64,000 nucleotides of DNA. It comes from UBA10364 sp905182675. Its GTDB lineage: Bacteria > Bacteroidota > Bacteroidia > Flavobacteriales > Schleiferiaceae. Each line of letters opens with the position of its first letter. Positions within the stretch are counted from its first letter, which is position 1. A program made the translations under genes and the position numbers. The stretch is taken from positions 15,219-79,218 of the forward strand of contig CAWVWE010000008.1 of NCBI GenBank assembly GCA_963933975.1, given 5' to 3'. The notes under the pieces are model-generated. The model made no database searches. It saw nothing but the letters and a program-made list of their open reading frames with translations, and was not told the DNA's origin. This document shows positions 19,373-28,406 of the stretch, in pieces.

Positions 19373-19399
19373 AAGACCGCCTTAGGGCGGTCTTTTTTT
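19373..19399 (+). terminator. Rho-independent terminator after E2 gene
   Basis: An AAGACCGCC / GGCGGTCTT stem with a short TTAG-type loop is followed by a T-run. It lies 34 nt after the stop. Confidence 0.9.
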
Positions 19400-19426
19400 G
19401 TTTAGAATTGTCTTATACCCATAACT

Positions 19427-20197
19427 ATGAAGCTCAACCTACACCGTCCAATGTGTTTTTTTGATTTAGAAACCACTGGTGTAAACGTCACTAATGACCG
19501 AATTGTAGAGATCTGTATTCACAAAGTACATCCTGATGAGAGTGAAGAGACTCACACATGGAGAGTGAATCCTACTATTCCTATTCCAGCAGGCGCTTCG
19601 AATGTCCATGGTATTTATAATAAAGACGTTGACCATGAACCGATTTTTGGTGACATCGCGCAAGAGGTGTACACGTTAATATCGGACAGTGATCTTGCCG
19701 GATTTAATAGTAATAAATTTGACATTCCGTTGCTAGCAGAGGAGTTTCTCAGGGCTGGTATTGATTTCGATATGGGGAAACGAAGAGCTGTTGATGTACA
19801 GAATATATTTCACAGGTTGGAACAAAGAACTTTAAGTGCAGCCTATAATTTCTATTGTAATGCCTCGCTAGACAATGCTCATACCGCAGAAGCAGATGTT
19901 TTTGCGACTTACGAAGTCTTAAAAGCCCAAATAGAACGATATGACGAACTGGAAAACAACATGGACTTCCTTGCTGATTTCTCCAACCGTCAAAAAGTGG
20001 CTGATTTCGCTGGTTTCATCGCATATGATGAGCATGATGTTGAGATATTTACTTTTGGAAAATACAGAGGTCAAACTGTAAAAAGTGTTCTCACAGAAAA
20101 TCCAGGCTATTTTTCATGGATTCAAAATGCAGATTTCCCGCTTTATACGAAGAAGGTACTAACCTCCATACGTCTCCGAGAATTTAACAAGGCATAA
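19427..20197 (+). CDS. DEDDh 3'-5' exonuclease with ExoX-type C-terminal module
   Basis: The 256-residue protein has ExoI FFDLETTG (Asp13, Glu15), ExoII AGFNSNKFDIPLL (Asp near 99), and ExoIII with AHTAEADVFAT (His and Asp), which places it in the DnaQ-like DEDDh nuclease group. A C-terminal segment (about 210-250, FTFGKYRGQTVKSVL...PGYFSWI) resembles the small FGKYKG module found after the nuclease domain in ExoX-like proteins. Probable roles are DNA repair or RNA trimming. It is too short to be a polymerase, and no polymerase gene is adjacent. The next gene starts 5 nt downstream. Confidence 0.88.
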   Translation: MKLNLHRPMCFFDLETTGVNVTNDRIVEICIHKVHPDESEETHTWRVNPTIPIPAGASNVHGIYNKDVDHEPIFGDIAQEVYTLISDSDLAGFNSNKFDIPLLAEEFLRAGIDFDMGKRRAVDVQNIFHRLEQRTLSAAYNFYCNASLDNAHTAEADVFATYEVLKAQIERYDELENNMDFLADFSNRQKVADFAGFIAYDEHDVEIFTFGKYRGQTVKSVLTENPGYFSWIQNADFPLYTKKVLTSIRLREFNKA

Positions 20198-20202
20198 CGA
20201 AT

Positions 20203-20817
20203 ATGAAGATTATTTGCATTGGTAGAAATTACGCAAAGCATGCTGAAGAGCTAAACAACCCTATTCCACAGGAACCTGTTGTTTTTCTAAAGCCTGACAC
20301 CGCTGTTTTACTAAAAAAGCATCCCTTTTTCATTCCTGAGCATAGTAATAATATCCACCATGAAATTGAACTTGTTGTGAAGATCAACAGGCTTGGTAAG
20401 CATATTGAAACTCGATTTGCGCATAAGTACTACAGTGAAATTGCCTTAGGCATTGATTTCACTGCTCGGGATGTTCAAGATGATTGTAAGAAAAAGGGAC
20501 TGCCCTGGGAAAAGGCAAAGGCATTTGACGGATCTGCCGCGGTATCTAATTTTTTTAGTCTTGAAAGCTTAAAGAAGGAAATTAACAATATTGATTTCTA
20601 TCTTGATATCAATGGTAAAAAAGTACAAGAAGGCAATACCAAGCAGATGTTGTTTTCTGTAGACCAGCTCATCTCCCATGTTTCGAAATACTTCACCTTA
20701 AAAACTGGAGATCTTATATTCACAGGCACTCCAGCTGGTGTTGGACCAGTGCAGAGGGAAGATTTATTGGAACTCTATCTTGAGGGTAAACGGATCTTCT
20801 ATTTTAACGTGAAATAA
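20203..20817 (+). CDS. Fumarylacetoacetate hydrolase (FAH) family protein
   Basis: The 204-residue protein is of the short bacterial FAH-fold type. It starts IICIGRNYAKHAEEL and has the metal-binding carboxylates in IHHEIELVV plus GIDFTARDVQ, a conserved KAFDGSAAV, and the C-terminal GDLIFTGTPAGVGP. Family members act on acylpyruvates, oxaloacetate or related 2-oxo acids in the cytosol; the exact substrate cannot be assigned. It is co-transcribed with the exonuclease (5-nt gap). An 8-bp inverted repeat straddles its stop codon. Confidence 0.88.
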   Translation: MKIICIGRNYAKHAEELNNPIPQEPVVFLKPDTAVLLKKHPFFIPEHSNNIHHEIELVVKINRLGKHIETRFAHKYYSEIALGIDFTARDVQDDCKKKGLPWEKAKAFDGSAAVSNFFSLESLKKEINNIDFYLDINGKKVQEGNTKQMLFSVDQLISHVSKYFTLKTGDLIFTGTPAGVGPVQREDLLELYLEGKRIFYFNVK

Positions 20818-20841
20818 CACGTTAACTCATCTATTAAATCT

Positions 20842-20865
20842 GTGGTGTATTCATCCACCACTTTT
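20842..20865 (+). terminator. Weak terminator-like hairpin after FAH gene
   Basis: A 6-bp stem GTGGTG / CACCAC with an 8-nt loop is followed by TTTT, 25 nt after the FAH stop. The stem is short, so activity is uncertain. Confidence 0.45.
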
Positions 20866-20899
20866 AGCGACTTACAAGTCGGGCGCATCTTCATTTTTA

Positions 20900-20907
20900 T
20901 ATATTTG
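20900..20907 (+). promoter_or_regulatory. -7 box for T9SS surface protein gene
   Basis: TATATTTG is an exact TAnnTTTG match 38 nt upstream of the ATG at 20946. No clear -33 TTTG lies at the standard distance. Confidence 0.6.
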
Positions 20908-20945
20908 TAACGACCCTTTAAATAGGTTAACACAAACGCATTAAA

Positions 20946-23900
20946 ATGAAGAAAAGCTTATTAGCTGCACTCCTTTTTGTTGTTGCTGCACCCACAACCT
21001 TTGCTCAATTCGCTCCACCAATCGATACGGTATTTACCGAGAACTTTGATGGAACGCTCAGCGCAGACTCAATCGCAGCAAATTTCAATACGGATTCAAC
21101 GAATGCGACGCGTTCTTGGAATGACACCACTTTTTTAAAAACCTCAGGTACTCGCTCGTTTCACACGCAATGTTTTGCGAATGATTCTATTATTTTCGAG
21201 ACGGATGATTTCACCACGATAGGATATACGAATGTTCGATTTACGTTCGACCAAATCTGTAAAATCAGATACATCCAAAAAGGGACCATACAAATGTCTC
21301 GTGACGATGGTACGACTTGGGTCAATCTTACTGGTACCGAATATCAAGGTGGTTCACCACAATTCAGTTCGCAAGGCTGGTTCAATGAATTATCCTATCC
21401 TTCAGCATTATTATCTCCTTACTGGCAAGGTCCTACCATCGGAAATAGCAACTCTGGTGTAACTCCAACAAATACTTGGTGGGCAAGAGAAACCTTTGAC
21501 TTGAGTGCGTATTTAGGAGCGTACGATGCCACAAATTCTCAAAACGGGTTTGCACAATGTAAGATTCGCTTTATCATGAATAATAAAACTGGTACTCCTT
21601 CTCCTAGCGGATTGGCAGGTTGGTTTGTAGATAACATCATGATTGAAGGTGCGCCATGTGAGTTGGAACCACCGACGTTAGATTGGGTGGGTATTAACCC
21701 ACAAGCAAAACCTATAGGTGCTCGCTACATGCCAACCCAAAACGTACGCGTTGAAGGAAAAGACAATATTGGTGTAGACAGTTTACGTATTTATTTCCGC
21801 CGTTATGATTTCAGTAACACTTCTTGGAGTACTTGGACAGATTCACTGATGACCGCAGCAACAACTTCGAGCTGTCCTGATTCTTCGATCTATACCTACT
21901 CTTTTAATGCTATAGGTGTAAATGATACTATTGAATGGTTTGTCAGAATATTTGATTGTGCCTGTCCTAACGTGGTTAGAGATCCACTAGAATCAGCACC
22001 ATCACAAAGCTATAAGTTCTGGAGAGAACCATCGTTACCTCCCATCTGTGGAATTTCAACACAGACCTCTTTTCCTTATTCGACCATATTACCATTGGAG
22101 CAAGATTTTGATGATCCATTATTTTGGCTATCGGGTACTGGGGCAGGGTCATCAGGAACCAGTCACCGTGGGAATTTCCCGGATCAAAACCCACCAACTG
22201 GTCAAAATTATAAAGTAATTCCGAATGAAAACACCATAGGATATGCATGGGCTATTCGTACGGGGAGCACGGCTACCAATTTAACCGGACCTGATGGCGA
22301 TTCTTCTCCTAGTGGTTCAGGAAAATATATATATACGGAGGCTGATCAGGGAACTGTAAACCACAAGGCTCACATGGTTACTCCTTGTATTGACCTTGGC
22401 AACTATAGTTGTGCCTTGCTTGAATTTGATTATCACATGTATGGTGCCCACATCGATTTTCTTGCGGTAACAGCAGATACCGGGTTCAATACCAGTGCGT
22501 ATACCGGTCTTGCAAGAATCGACTACCAGCAACAATCAAAATCTACAGATCCTTGGAGAACCTTCTCTGTCTCTCTGAACGACATCACTGGAGACTATGT
22601 AAGGTTGCGATTCTCTGGAAATAGAGGAACTGCGCTAAAAGGCGATATAGCTCTAGATAATATTCGTATTTACGAACCTGCAGCTTATGAAGTCGCCCTT
22701 AGAGATGTCTTTAATCCAGAAAATGGATACTGTTCTTATTCTAACAATGAACTTATTGATCTTTGGGTTCAAAACAATGGTTGTACCAACCTAGACAGTA
22801 TTCCGGTAACATGGGACTTTGAATACACAAATCTCTTGGGTACGACGACAAATCAAACGCACACGGAGTACATCACTAATAAATTATTGGAATTAGGAGA
22901 TTCTACCTTTTTCTCTTTCGCTACAGGCCCTGATTTAAGCGGTTATGGTATTTACGACATCAAGGTTTACGTAGAACAGCCGGGGGATACCGTATACACG
23001 AACGATACTATTGGTCCTATCCGTATTGTACACGAGCAACCTCATAGTACATTCCCTTATGTATTGAATTTAGATGATGCCGGTACTACACCTGGAAATA
23101 ACACTCCGTTAAATGCAGGTACATTCTCGAATACTGTGTTCTCCGCTTCACCAGCGAGTACCAGTGGTGAATATGCCTTTATGGTTGGAACTGGATTTAC
23201 TCCTACTGTGGGATCCGGTCCTTTAACCGATAAAAGTGGTAATGGTAACTACCTGGTAACAGAAGGAGATTACGGGACCTCCCCCGCTTCTGCAACTTTG
23301 GTCTCCAAATGTTTAGATTTAACAGGTATGACTAACCCTGTACTTCAATTTCGACACCACATGTTTGGTGCAGATATAGGCGCCATTCGTGTTCAATGGA
23401 TTAAGGGGGGCGAAAATAATTGGACGAATCCTATGACTCCTTATACGACGAAGCTAACGGATGAAAAAGACAATTGGTCATTCTATGAGGTTGATCTAAG
23501 TTCACAAGCAGGTAAAACCGTTAAACTGCGTTTTATTGCCCAGAAATCAGGGTTTGGTATTGGTGCTGATATTGGATTTGATGATATTGCTATTTTCGAT
23601 AAAACGAACGTTGATGTCGGGGTAGATCACATTATCGCTCCTGGAGCTCGTATAAATTTAGTAGGTGGGCCAGCTGGTAAAAAGGTACAGGTTAAACTGA
23701 GGAATTTTGGTAAGAATAGCCAATCAAACATCCCAATCTCCTACACAGTCACTCCAACTTGTGGAGTAAATGCGGGAGTAAGTACAACGTATACCTATAC
23801 CAGTTCAACTGCCGTTAACGCTGGAACAATGGGTAATGCGATTGACAATACAAATACAGTTGCCTGGCCCACTGGATCCTTCGAGATTTTTGCTTGGACT

Positions 23901-25724
23901 ACTAAATCAGGTGATTCTCATGGCTGGAATGACAGTTCATATACCACTTCTGCCGGATGGCCAGAACTATACATTCAATCAGGTTTCGTAGAAGATTTCG
24001 AGAGCTGTGCAGCAGGTGACACAAGTGGTTTCTTCGTTGCAGGTGATCTTAACTTATGGAAACCTGGTGTTATCAATGCACTTGGTGGAAACAAAGGTTA
24101 CGGCACTAAAGTGAATGGTAACGTTCCAGGAGGTGTTGAAGAATTTATTTATTTCCCTCGTTTTATTGGTTTCGATACTATAGCTGGGGCAGAACTACGA
24201 TTGACGCACGATATTGACCTTAACACAGGAGATATTGCAATTATCGAATTTCAAGGTAATGGACAGTGGAATAATCTTGGCTTTTGGGATCCTCAGAACG
24301 TCGTCTCTACAAACTGGTACAACACCGGAACAGCTAGTTCAGGAAGTGCATGGGTTGGTAATGTTGGTCAAACCACCAGTATATGGCCTTTATCAGCTTG
24401 GAATTTCTCGGCTGCGCCGCTTATCCTACGCGCTCAGCTAAAAACAGTAGGTGGAAATAAAGATGGATGGAATCTTGACAAAGTGGAAGTCTATATCCCA
24501 CCACAAAATAGTGCTGCGCCTGTAAATGTTACAACGGTAGAATATTTGCCAGTACCGGATCAAAACAATCATTTAAGGACCGCCATTAAAAATACGGGTG
24601 CTAAAATTTTAGACAGCTGTATGGCAGAATTCTCTGTAGATGGAGGGGTTACTTGGTCTACTCCGGAACAAGTAGTCTTTAATCCACCATTAATTCCGAG
24701 AAAAACAGCATGGTATGAGTTTGACGGAGATTGGATTAGTCCTTCGAGTGGCCTCCATAATGTTTGTGTAAGAACAAGCTTACCAGACAGTAAGCCAGAT
24801 AACTTACCTACAGATGATCTCATTTGTGCGGATATCATTGTTTTGGATAAAATTGACATGGGGGTTGACAGTTCGTACTGTAACAACTTTGATGATCCAT
24901 CTATAGCACCTTGGGTGACTTATAATACGTTTGTAAAAGACGGTAATACACGTTGGGAAGTGGGTGCTCCATCTCACGCTCCCCTCATTGCTGCAGCTTC
25001 AGGAACTAACGCATGGGTAACGGATTTAGATGCTGATTACGGAAAGCGTGATTCATCATCCCTCTTTACTCCTGTGTTCAAATTAGATTCCGGGCAGGTA
25101 TATACCTACGAATTCTTGCATGCCTTCTCTACGGAACTTTACCACGATGGTGGGTCCATAGATATCACTTTTGATGGAGGTATAAGTTGGCATACTTTAG
25201 GAACCAATTTATTTGGTGCTACCTGGTTTAACACCTCTTTTGTAACATCATTAGATGTTTACAAACCGGGATGGACTGGCGTGAGTAACGGTTGGGAACA
25301 AGCCCGCATAAATATGGGAGTTGACACTGCGCGTAATGCCATATTTAGATTCCGTTTCGGATCTGATGAAACTATCAATAAAGCAGGATGGGGAATTGAT
25401 GATTTCTGTTTCTACAAGGCTGTTGATAATACAAAGGTTTACGTGATTGGAGAGGAAGAGCTAGACTATCATATTGGGGTTGGAAACATCCATCCTAATC
25501 CTACTTCAGGTATGGCGCAATTACCTATCTCCTTCCAACAAGAAGCTGATATACTGATTACCATCAGAAATATACAAGGCCAATTGATGACTACCATGAA
25601 CCTTCACGGTAATGAAGGCATAAATACATTCCAAATAGAGACCACTGGATGGGCATCTGGTTTGTATCTAGTTGAAGCAATCACTCCTTCAGGAACTGAC
25701 GTACAGCGCCTGATTGTGGAGTAA
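20946..25724 (+). CDS. Very large T9SS-secreted surface protein with repeated MAM-like modules
   Basis: The 1592-residue protein has a clear signal peptide (cut after FAQ, residue 21) and a C-terminal T9SS type A sorting domain (about 1515-1592: HPNPTSGMAQLPI, IRNIQGQLM, GLYLVEA). In between are at least four jelly-roll/MAM-like modules. Two share the strand FxYHMYGA / FRHHMFGAD, also present in the S8 protease as FTYHMFGS. No catalytic motif is recognised. It is likely exported through the outer membrane as an adhesin or a surface or gliding-related protein. It stands alone between its own promoter and terminator. Confidence 0.85.
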   Translation: MKKSLLAALLFVVAAPTTFAQFAPPIDTVFTENFDGTLSADSIAANFNTDSTNATRSWNDTTFLKTSGTRSFHTQCFANDSIIFETDDFTTIGYTNVRFTFDQICKIRYIQKGTIQMSRDDGTTWVNLTGTEYQGGSPQFSSQGWFNELSYPSALLSPYWQGPTIGNSNSGVTPTNTWWARETFDLSAYLGAYDATNSQNGFAQCKIRFIMNNKTGTPSPSGLAGWFVDNIMIEGAPCELEPPTLDWVGINPQAKPIGARYMPTQNVRVEGKDNIGVDSLRIYFRRYDFSNTSWSTWTDSLMTAATTSSCPDSSIYTYSFNAIGVNDTIEWFVRIFDCACPNVVRDPLESAPSQSYKFWREPSLPPICGISTQTSFPYSTILPLEQDFDDPLFWLSGTGAGSSGTSHRGNFPDQNPPTGQNYKVIPNENTIGYAWAIRTGSTATNLTGPDGDSSPSGSGKYIYTEADQGTVNHKAHMVTPCIDLGNYSCALLEFDYHMYGAHIDFLAVTADTGFNTSAYTGLARIDYQQQSKSTDPWRTFSVSLNDITGDYVRLRFSGNRGTALKGDIALDNIRIYEPAAYEVALRDVFNPENGYCSYSNNELIDLWVQNNGCTNLDSIPVTWDFEYTNLLGTTTNQTHTEYITNKLLELGDSTFFSFATGPDLSGYGIYDIKVYVEQPGDTVYTNDTIGPIRIVHEQPHSTFPYVLNLDDAGTTPGNNTPLNAGTFSNTVFSASPASTSGEYAFMVGTGFTPTVGSGPLTDKSGNGNYLVTEGDYGTSPASATLVSKCLDLTGMTNPVLQFRHHMFGADIGAIRVQWIKGGENNWTNPMTPYTTKLTDEKDNWSFYEVDLSSQAGKTVKLRFIAQKSGFGIGADIGFDDIAIFDKTNVDVGVDHIIAPGARINLVGGPAGKKVQVKLRNFGKNSQSNIPISYTVTPTCGVNAGVSTTYTYTSSTAVNAGTMGNAIDNTNTVAWPTGSFEIFAWTTKSGDSHGWNDSSYTTSAGWPELYIQSGFVEDFESCAAGDTSGFFVAGDLNLWKPGVINALGGNKGYGTKVNGNVPGGVEEFIYFPRFIGFDTIAGAELRLTHDIDLNTGDIAIIEFQGNGQWNNLGFWDPQNVVSTNWYNTGTASSGSAWVGNVGQTTSIWPLSAWNFSAAPLILRAQLKTVGGNKDGWNLDKVEVYIPPQNSAAPVNVTTVEYLPVPDQNNHLRTAIKNTGAKILDSCMAEFSVDGGVTWSTPEQVVFNPPLIPRKTAWYEFDGDWISPSSGLHNVCVRTSLPDSKPDNLPTDDLICADIIVLDKIDMGVDSSYCNNFDDPSIAPWVTYNTFVKDGNTRWEVGAPSHAPLIAAASGTNAWVTDLDADYGKRDSSSLFTPVFKLDSGQVYTYEFLHAFSTELYHDGGSIDITFDGGISWHTLGTNLFGATWFNTSFVTSLDVYKPGWTGVSNGWEQARINMGVDTARNAIFRFRFGSDETINKAGWGIDDFCFYKAVDNTKVYVIGEEELDYHIGVGNIHPNPTSGMAQLPISFQQEADILITIRNIQGQLMTTMNLHGNEGINTFQIETTGWASGLYLVEAITPSGTDVQRLIVE

Positions 25725-25746
25725 GTCTTAACAAACGCTTTTTTTT

Positions 25747-25788
25747 CACCCTCGCTATCTCCTAGGAGAGGCGGGGGTGTTTTTTTTT
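25747..25788 (+). terminator. Rho-independent terminator after T9SS protein
   Basis: CACCCTCGC pairs with GCGGGGGTG around an inner TCTCC/GGAGA helix, followed by a run of nine T. Confidence 0.85.
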
Positions 25789-25832
25789 CATGTCCTTCCT
25801 ATAAAACTAAATACACGGCTAAGCGAGTAGAT

Positions 25833-25868
25833 AAAAAAATACCGAGCCAGAGGCTCGGTATTTTTTTT
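25833..25868. terminator. Bidirectional terminator between convergent T9SS gene and mltG
   Basis: A perfect 16-bp stem (A7-TACCGAGCC / GGCTCGGTA-T7) with an AGA loop has T-runs on both strands. It overlaps the mltG stop codon and so can end the leftward transcript directly at the stop. Confidence 0.9.
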
Positions 25869-26895
25869 ATCTATATATGTTTTGTCTATTTAAATATCTA
25901 GTCCACTTCTTTTGATTACGTAAATGCTCTTTATAACTCCTAGCGAACGCATGATAGCCTATTTTGTCAGGATCAGCACACATATAGAGGTATTCATGAG
26001 AAGGAGCGTTTAAAACCGCTAAAAGCGCATCTTTTTCAGGCACGCAAATTGGGCCAGGAGGTAAACCCTTTATATAATAGGTATTGAACGGGTCCTTTAT
26101 TTTCAAATCTTTACGCAGCACTCTTCTAACCTGAAGTCCAGGAGATTTACGCTTCAATGCATAGATCACCGTGGGGTCCGCTTGTAATTTCATCCCCTTA
26201 TCTAATCTATTCAAATACAATCTTGCGACCAATGGCCGATCCTCTGATTTCTGGCTCTCCTTCATCACGATGGAAGCTAACGTGCCTAATTCTGACGGGG
26301 TGAGACCCAATTCCTTGGCGAGTAAAATACGTGAAGGTGTCCAAAACTCTATCGTATTTTGATAGATTTTCTTTGCAATAGTCTCTGGCGTAGCATTCCA
26401 AAAGAACTCATAGGTATCTGGTAGATAAGCACCTAAACTCATATCTCCTTCCCAACCTTTTCGTGGGACCTCAAGTGCTTGTAAAATACTAGAGCTGTCT
26501 TGCAATAGTTGTGGAGCGAGCTTACCTGCCACTTCAGCTAACGAAAAAGCCCCGGTAAAGGTGACTTTTACAGGAGTTTGTAAACCAGCCATGAACATAT
26601 TAACGACACTGTTACTTGACATATCTTCTGTAATGATATAGTGTCCTGATTTAGGATGTTTCAGACCTTTGCGGTCTGCGATCAAAAGAAAACCCTCTGG
26701 ATTATTTAAAACTTCGTCATTTAATAGCTGGGCATAAACATCGTTTACATCTAGAGCTGGTTTAACATACAAAGTATACGGAGCTACATCTTTATTAACG
26801 TTTGGCTCGAATAAAACTCCGTAGCCCAACCAAACCATATAGATCAGTGCTGAAGGAACCAAGATCCCAAACAACAATATAATGCCCTTTTTCAT
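25867..26895 (-). CDS. mltG: Endolytic murein transglycosylase MltG
   Basis: The 342-residue protein has an N-terminal membrane span (about 4-24) followed by a LysM-like and YceG/MltG catalytic region. The conserved core is IVMKESQKSED with the glutamate preceding Ser, then VARLYLNRLDKGMKLQADPTVIY and the late YIKGLPPGPICVP. It cleaves nascent glycan strands in the periplasm and so sets glycan length. It is the last gene of a dapF-GNAT-mltG operon with 4-nt overlaps, which ties it to peptidoglycan precursor synthesis. Confidence 0.94.
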   Translation of the reverse strand: MKKGIILLFGILVPSALIYMVWLGYGVLFEPNVNKDVAPYTLYVKPALDVNDVYAQLLNDEVLNNPEGFLLIADRKGLKHPKSGHYIITEDMSSNSVVNMFMAGLQTPVKVTFTGAFSLAEVAGKLAPQLLQDSSSILQALEVPRKGWEGDMSLGAYLPDTYEFFWNATPETIAKKIYQNTIEFWTPSRILLAKELGLTPSELGTLASIVMKESQKSEDRPLVARLYLNRLDKGMKLQADPTVIYALKRKSPGLQVRRVLRKDLKIKDPFNTYYIKGLPPGPICVPEKDALLAVLNAPSHEYLYMCADPDKIGYHAFARSYKEHLRNQKKWTRYLNRQNIYR

Positions 26896-27407
26896 TTCAA
26901 TACTTTCTGGTAAAACAATGCACTCTCCATTTTTGCGTCGCGTATGACCCAGTCTGCCAATTCTCCTACAAGTTTGTAAGACCCCGAAGAGAATAAGGAT
27001 TGTGATGGGATATTTTTGGAAGGGACTATAGCAAACAGACTGTTCAACCCTAAGGTTCCAAAAGCATAACTTTCAAAAGCTTTCAATGCAAGGGAAGACC
27101 AACCTTTTCCCCTGTGCGCGGGACTGAGTACTAAACCCACGCCTGCCTTGCGCGCGAAAGGATCGTAATCATAGAGATCAAATGCTCCGATCAGTTCTCC
27201 ATCATGATCTAAGATCAAACGGAGTTGGCCATCTCGTACTAAAGAGCCCGGTTGATTTACCAGGTAACGCTGCAATACTGCTTTACTCCATGGTTCTTTA
27301 GAATATCCCAAATACCATAAATCCGGCGAATTTTCTAATGTGTAAAGCGCGTTCAAATCTGATATTTCTGGTGCCCTTAGGTACCCTATGCCTTCAACCT
27401 TAATCAT
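26892..27407 (-). CDS. GNAT family N-acetyltransferase
   Basis: The 171-residue protein has the RimJ/RimL-like GNAT fold. A LGYSKEPW-type N-terminal region leads to the acetyl-CoA loop LSPAHRGKGWSSLALKAFESYAF (Q/RxxGxG as HRGKGW). The end has N-IPSQSLFSSGSYKLVG, the usual asparagine-position region. The acceptor is unknown. It overlaps both dapF and mltG by 4 nt, so translation of the three is coupled. This conserved placement suggests a housekeeping acetylation, but nothing in the sequence shows the target. Confidence 0.87.
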   Translation of the reverse strand: MIKVEGIGYLRAPEISDLNALYTLENSPDLWYLGYSKEPWSKAVLQRYLVNQPGSLVRDGQLRLILDHDGELIGAFDLYDYDPFARKAGVGLVLSPAHRGKGWSSLALKAFESYAFGTLGLNSLFAIVPSKNIPSQSLFSSGSYKLVGELADWVIRDAKMESALFYQKVLK

Positions 27408-28165
27408 AAATCAATGGTACCTTTAAACACAAATTCAGCAGGTCCTTGAAGAATTACATTTTCAAAAGGTCCAGTTCCCTCGAATGATACGTTCAGCTGT
27501 CCACCTCGAGCCTGAAGGGTTACAGGTGACGTTGCCTTTCCTTGACTCACGGCGACCATTGCCGCAGCAACTGCTCCTGTTCCACAAGCGAGTGTTTCAT
27601 CTTCTACACCACGTTCAAAAGTCCTTATGTGAAGGACTGAGTTCTGATATTCTAAATAATTGACATTTACACCCGTCGTACCATATTCATTCCGTTTTTT
27701 CCTGGCTTTATGAAGAAACTCATTATCGTGTGTAGACCATTCTACGTGGTGAGGGGAACCCGTATCCACAAAATAGCCATCGTATTTTTGCTCTATTGCT
27801 GGTGCACTGCTCATGGCTAATTCAACTGTATTACCGGTTACTTTAGCCCAGTGTGCGCCATCTATGGCGTGAAACTTTAGAATCACTTCCGTTAATCCAA
27901 GATCCTTTGCAAAAAGCGCTATGCAACGACCTCCGTTACCGCACATAGAACTTTGCAAACCATCTGAATTGAAGTAAGTCATATAAAATTGATCACCTTC
28001 CACCTTAGCCTTTTCGAGAAGCATCAAACCATCAGCCCCTATCCCAAACTTTCTATCGCACAATTCCGCGATAGCCAAAGGAGTTAGTGAAACAACGGAG
28101 GAGCGATTATCAAACAAGATAAAGTCGTTTCCGGCGCCATGATATTTGAAGAACGTCGTAGACAT
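27404..28165 (-). CDS. dapF: Diaminopimelate epimerase
   Basis: The 253-residue enzyme converts LL- to meso-diaminopimelate for lysine and peptidoglycan. Both catalytic cysteines are visible, Cys75 in SSMCGNGGRC and Cys194 in LACGTGAVAAA. The GAGNDFILFD start and FERGVEDET motif are present. It is the first gene of the dapF-GNAT-mltG operon, coupled by a 4-nt overlap. meso-DAP is consistent with the Gram-negative wall expected here. Confidence 0.95.
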   Translation of the reverse strand: MSTTFFKYHGAGNDFILFDNRSSVVSLTPLAIAELCDRKFGIGADGLMLLEKAKVEGDQFYMTYFNSDGLQSSMCGNGGRCIALFAKDLGLTEVILKFHAIDGAHWAKVTGNTVELAMSSAPAIEQKYDGYFVDTGSPHHVEWSTHDNEFLHKARKKRNEYGTTGVNVNYLEYQNSVLHIRTFERGVEDETLACGTGAVAAAMVAVSQGKATSPVTLQARGGQLNVSFEGTGPFENVILQGPAEFVFKGTIDL

Positions 28166-28280
28166 GAAATGATATACCAGGATTAAAGGAGTTAAAGTTA
28201 TGGGTTATGCTGCATCTCTGGCCTTCCGTATATTACTTTTCTCTACAGAGATCAAAAATATGAAATCAATCATATGCTAA

Positions 28281-28295
28281 GTGTATAAAATACAC
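28281..28295. repeat. Operator-like inverted repeat in the dapF-gap intergenic region
   Basis: GTGTAT-AAA-ATACAC is a perfect 6-bp inverted repeat with a 3-nt spacer. It lies in the 241-nt divergent gap between dapF and the GAPDH gene. Its size suits a small dimeric regulator, but no factor can be named. Confidence 0.35.
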
Positions 28296-28349
28296 ACCCA
28301 ATTCAAGGACTAAACTCCTGAATAAGTGCGTTTTAAAATATACAAAATG

Positions 28350-28382
28350 TTGTTTTTAAGGTGTAGATCTTGTGTAACTTTA
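28350..28382 (+). promoter_or_regulatory. Possible promoter of GAPDH gene
   Basis: TTG at 28350-28352 and TAACTTTA at 28375-28382 (one mismatch to TAnnTTTG) are 22 nt apart. If used, transcription would begin about 20 nt before ATG 28407, excluding the in-frame GTG at 28326 as the start. Confidence 0.35.
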
Positions 28383-28406
28383 CGGGAGAACCACCAATTT
28401 TATCCT

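Noticed and set aside
20805..20825. 8-bp inverted repeat straddling the stop codon of the FAH gene as a terminator
   Set aside because: No T-run follows, and a better (still weak) hairpin lies about 20 nt downstream.
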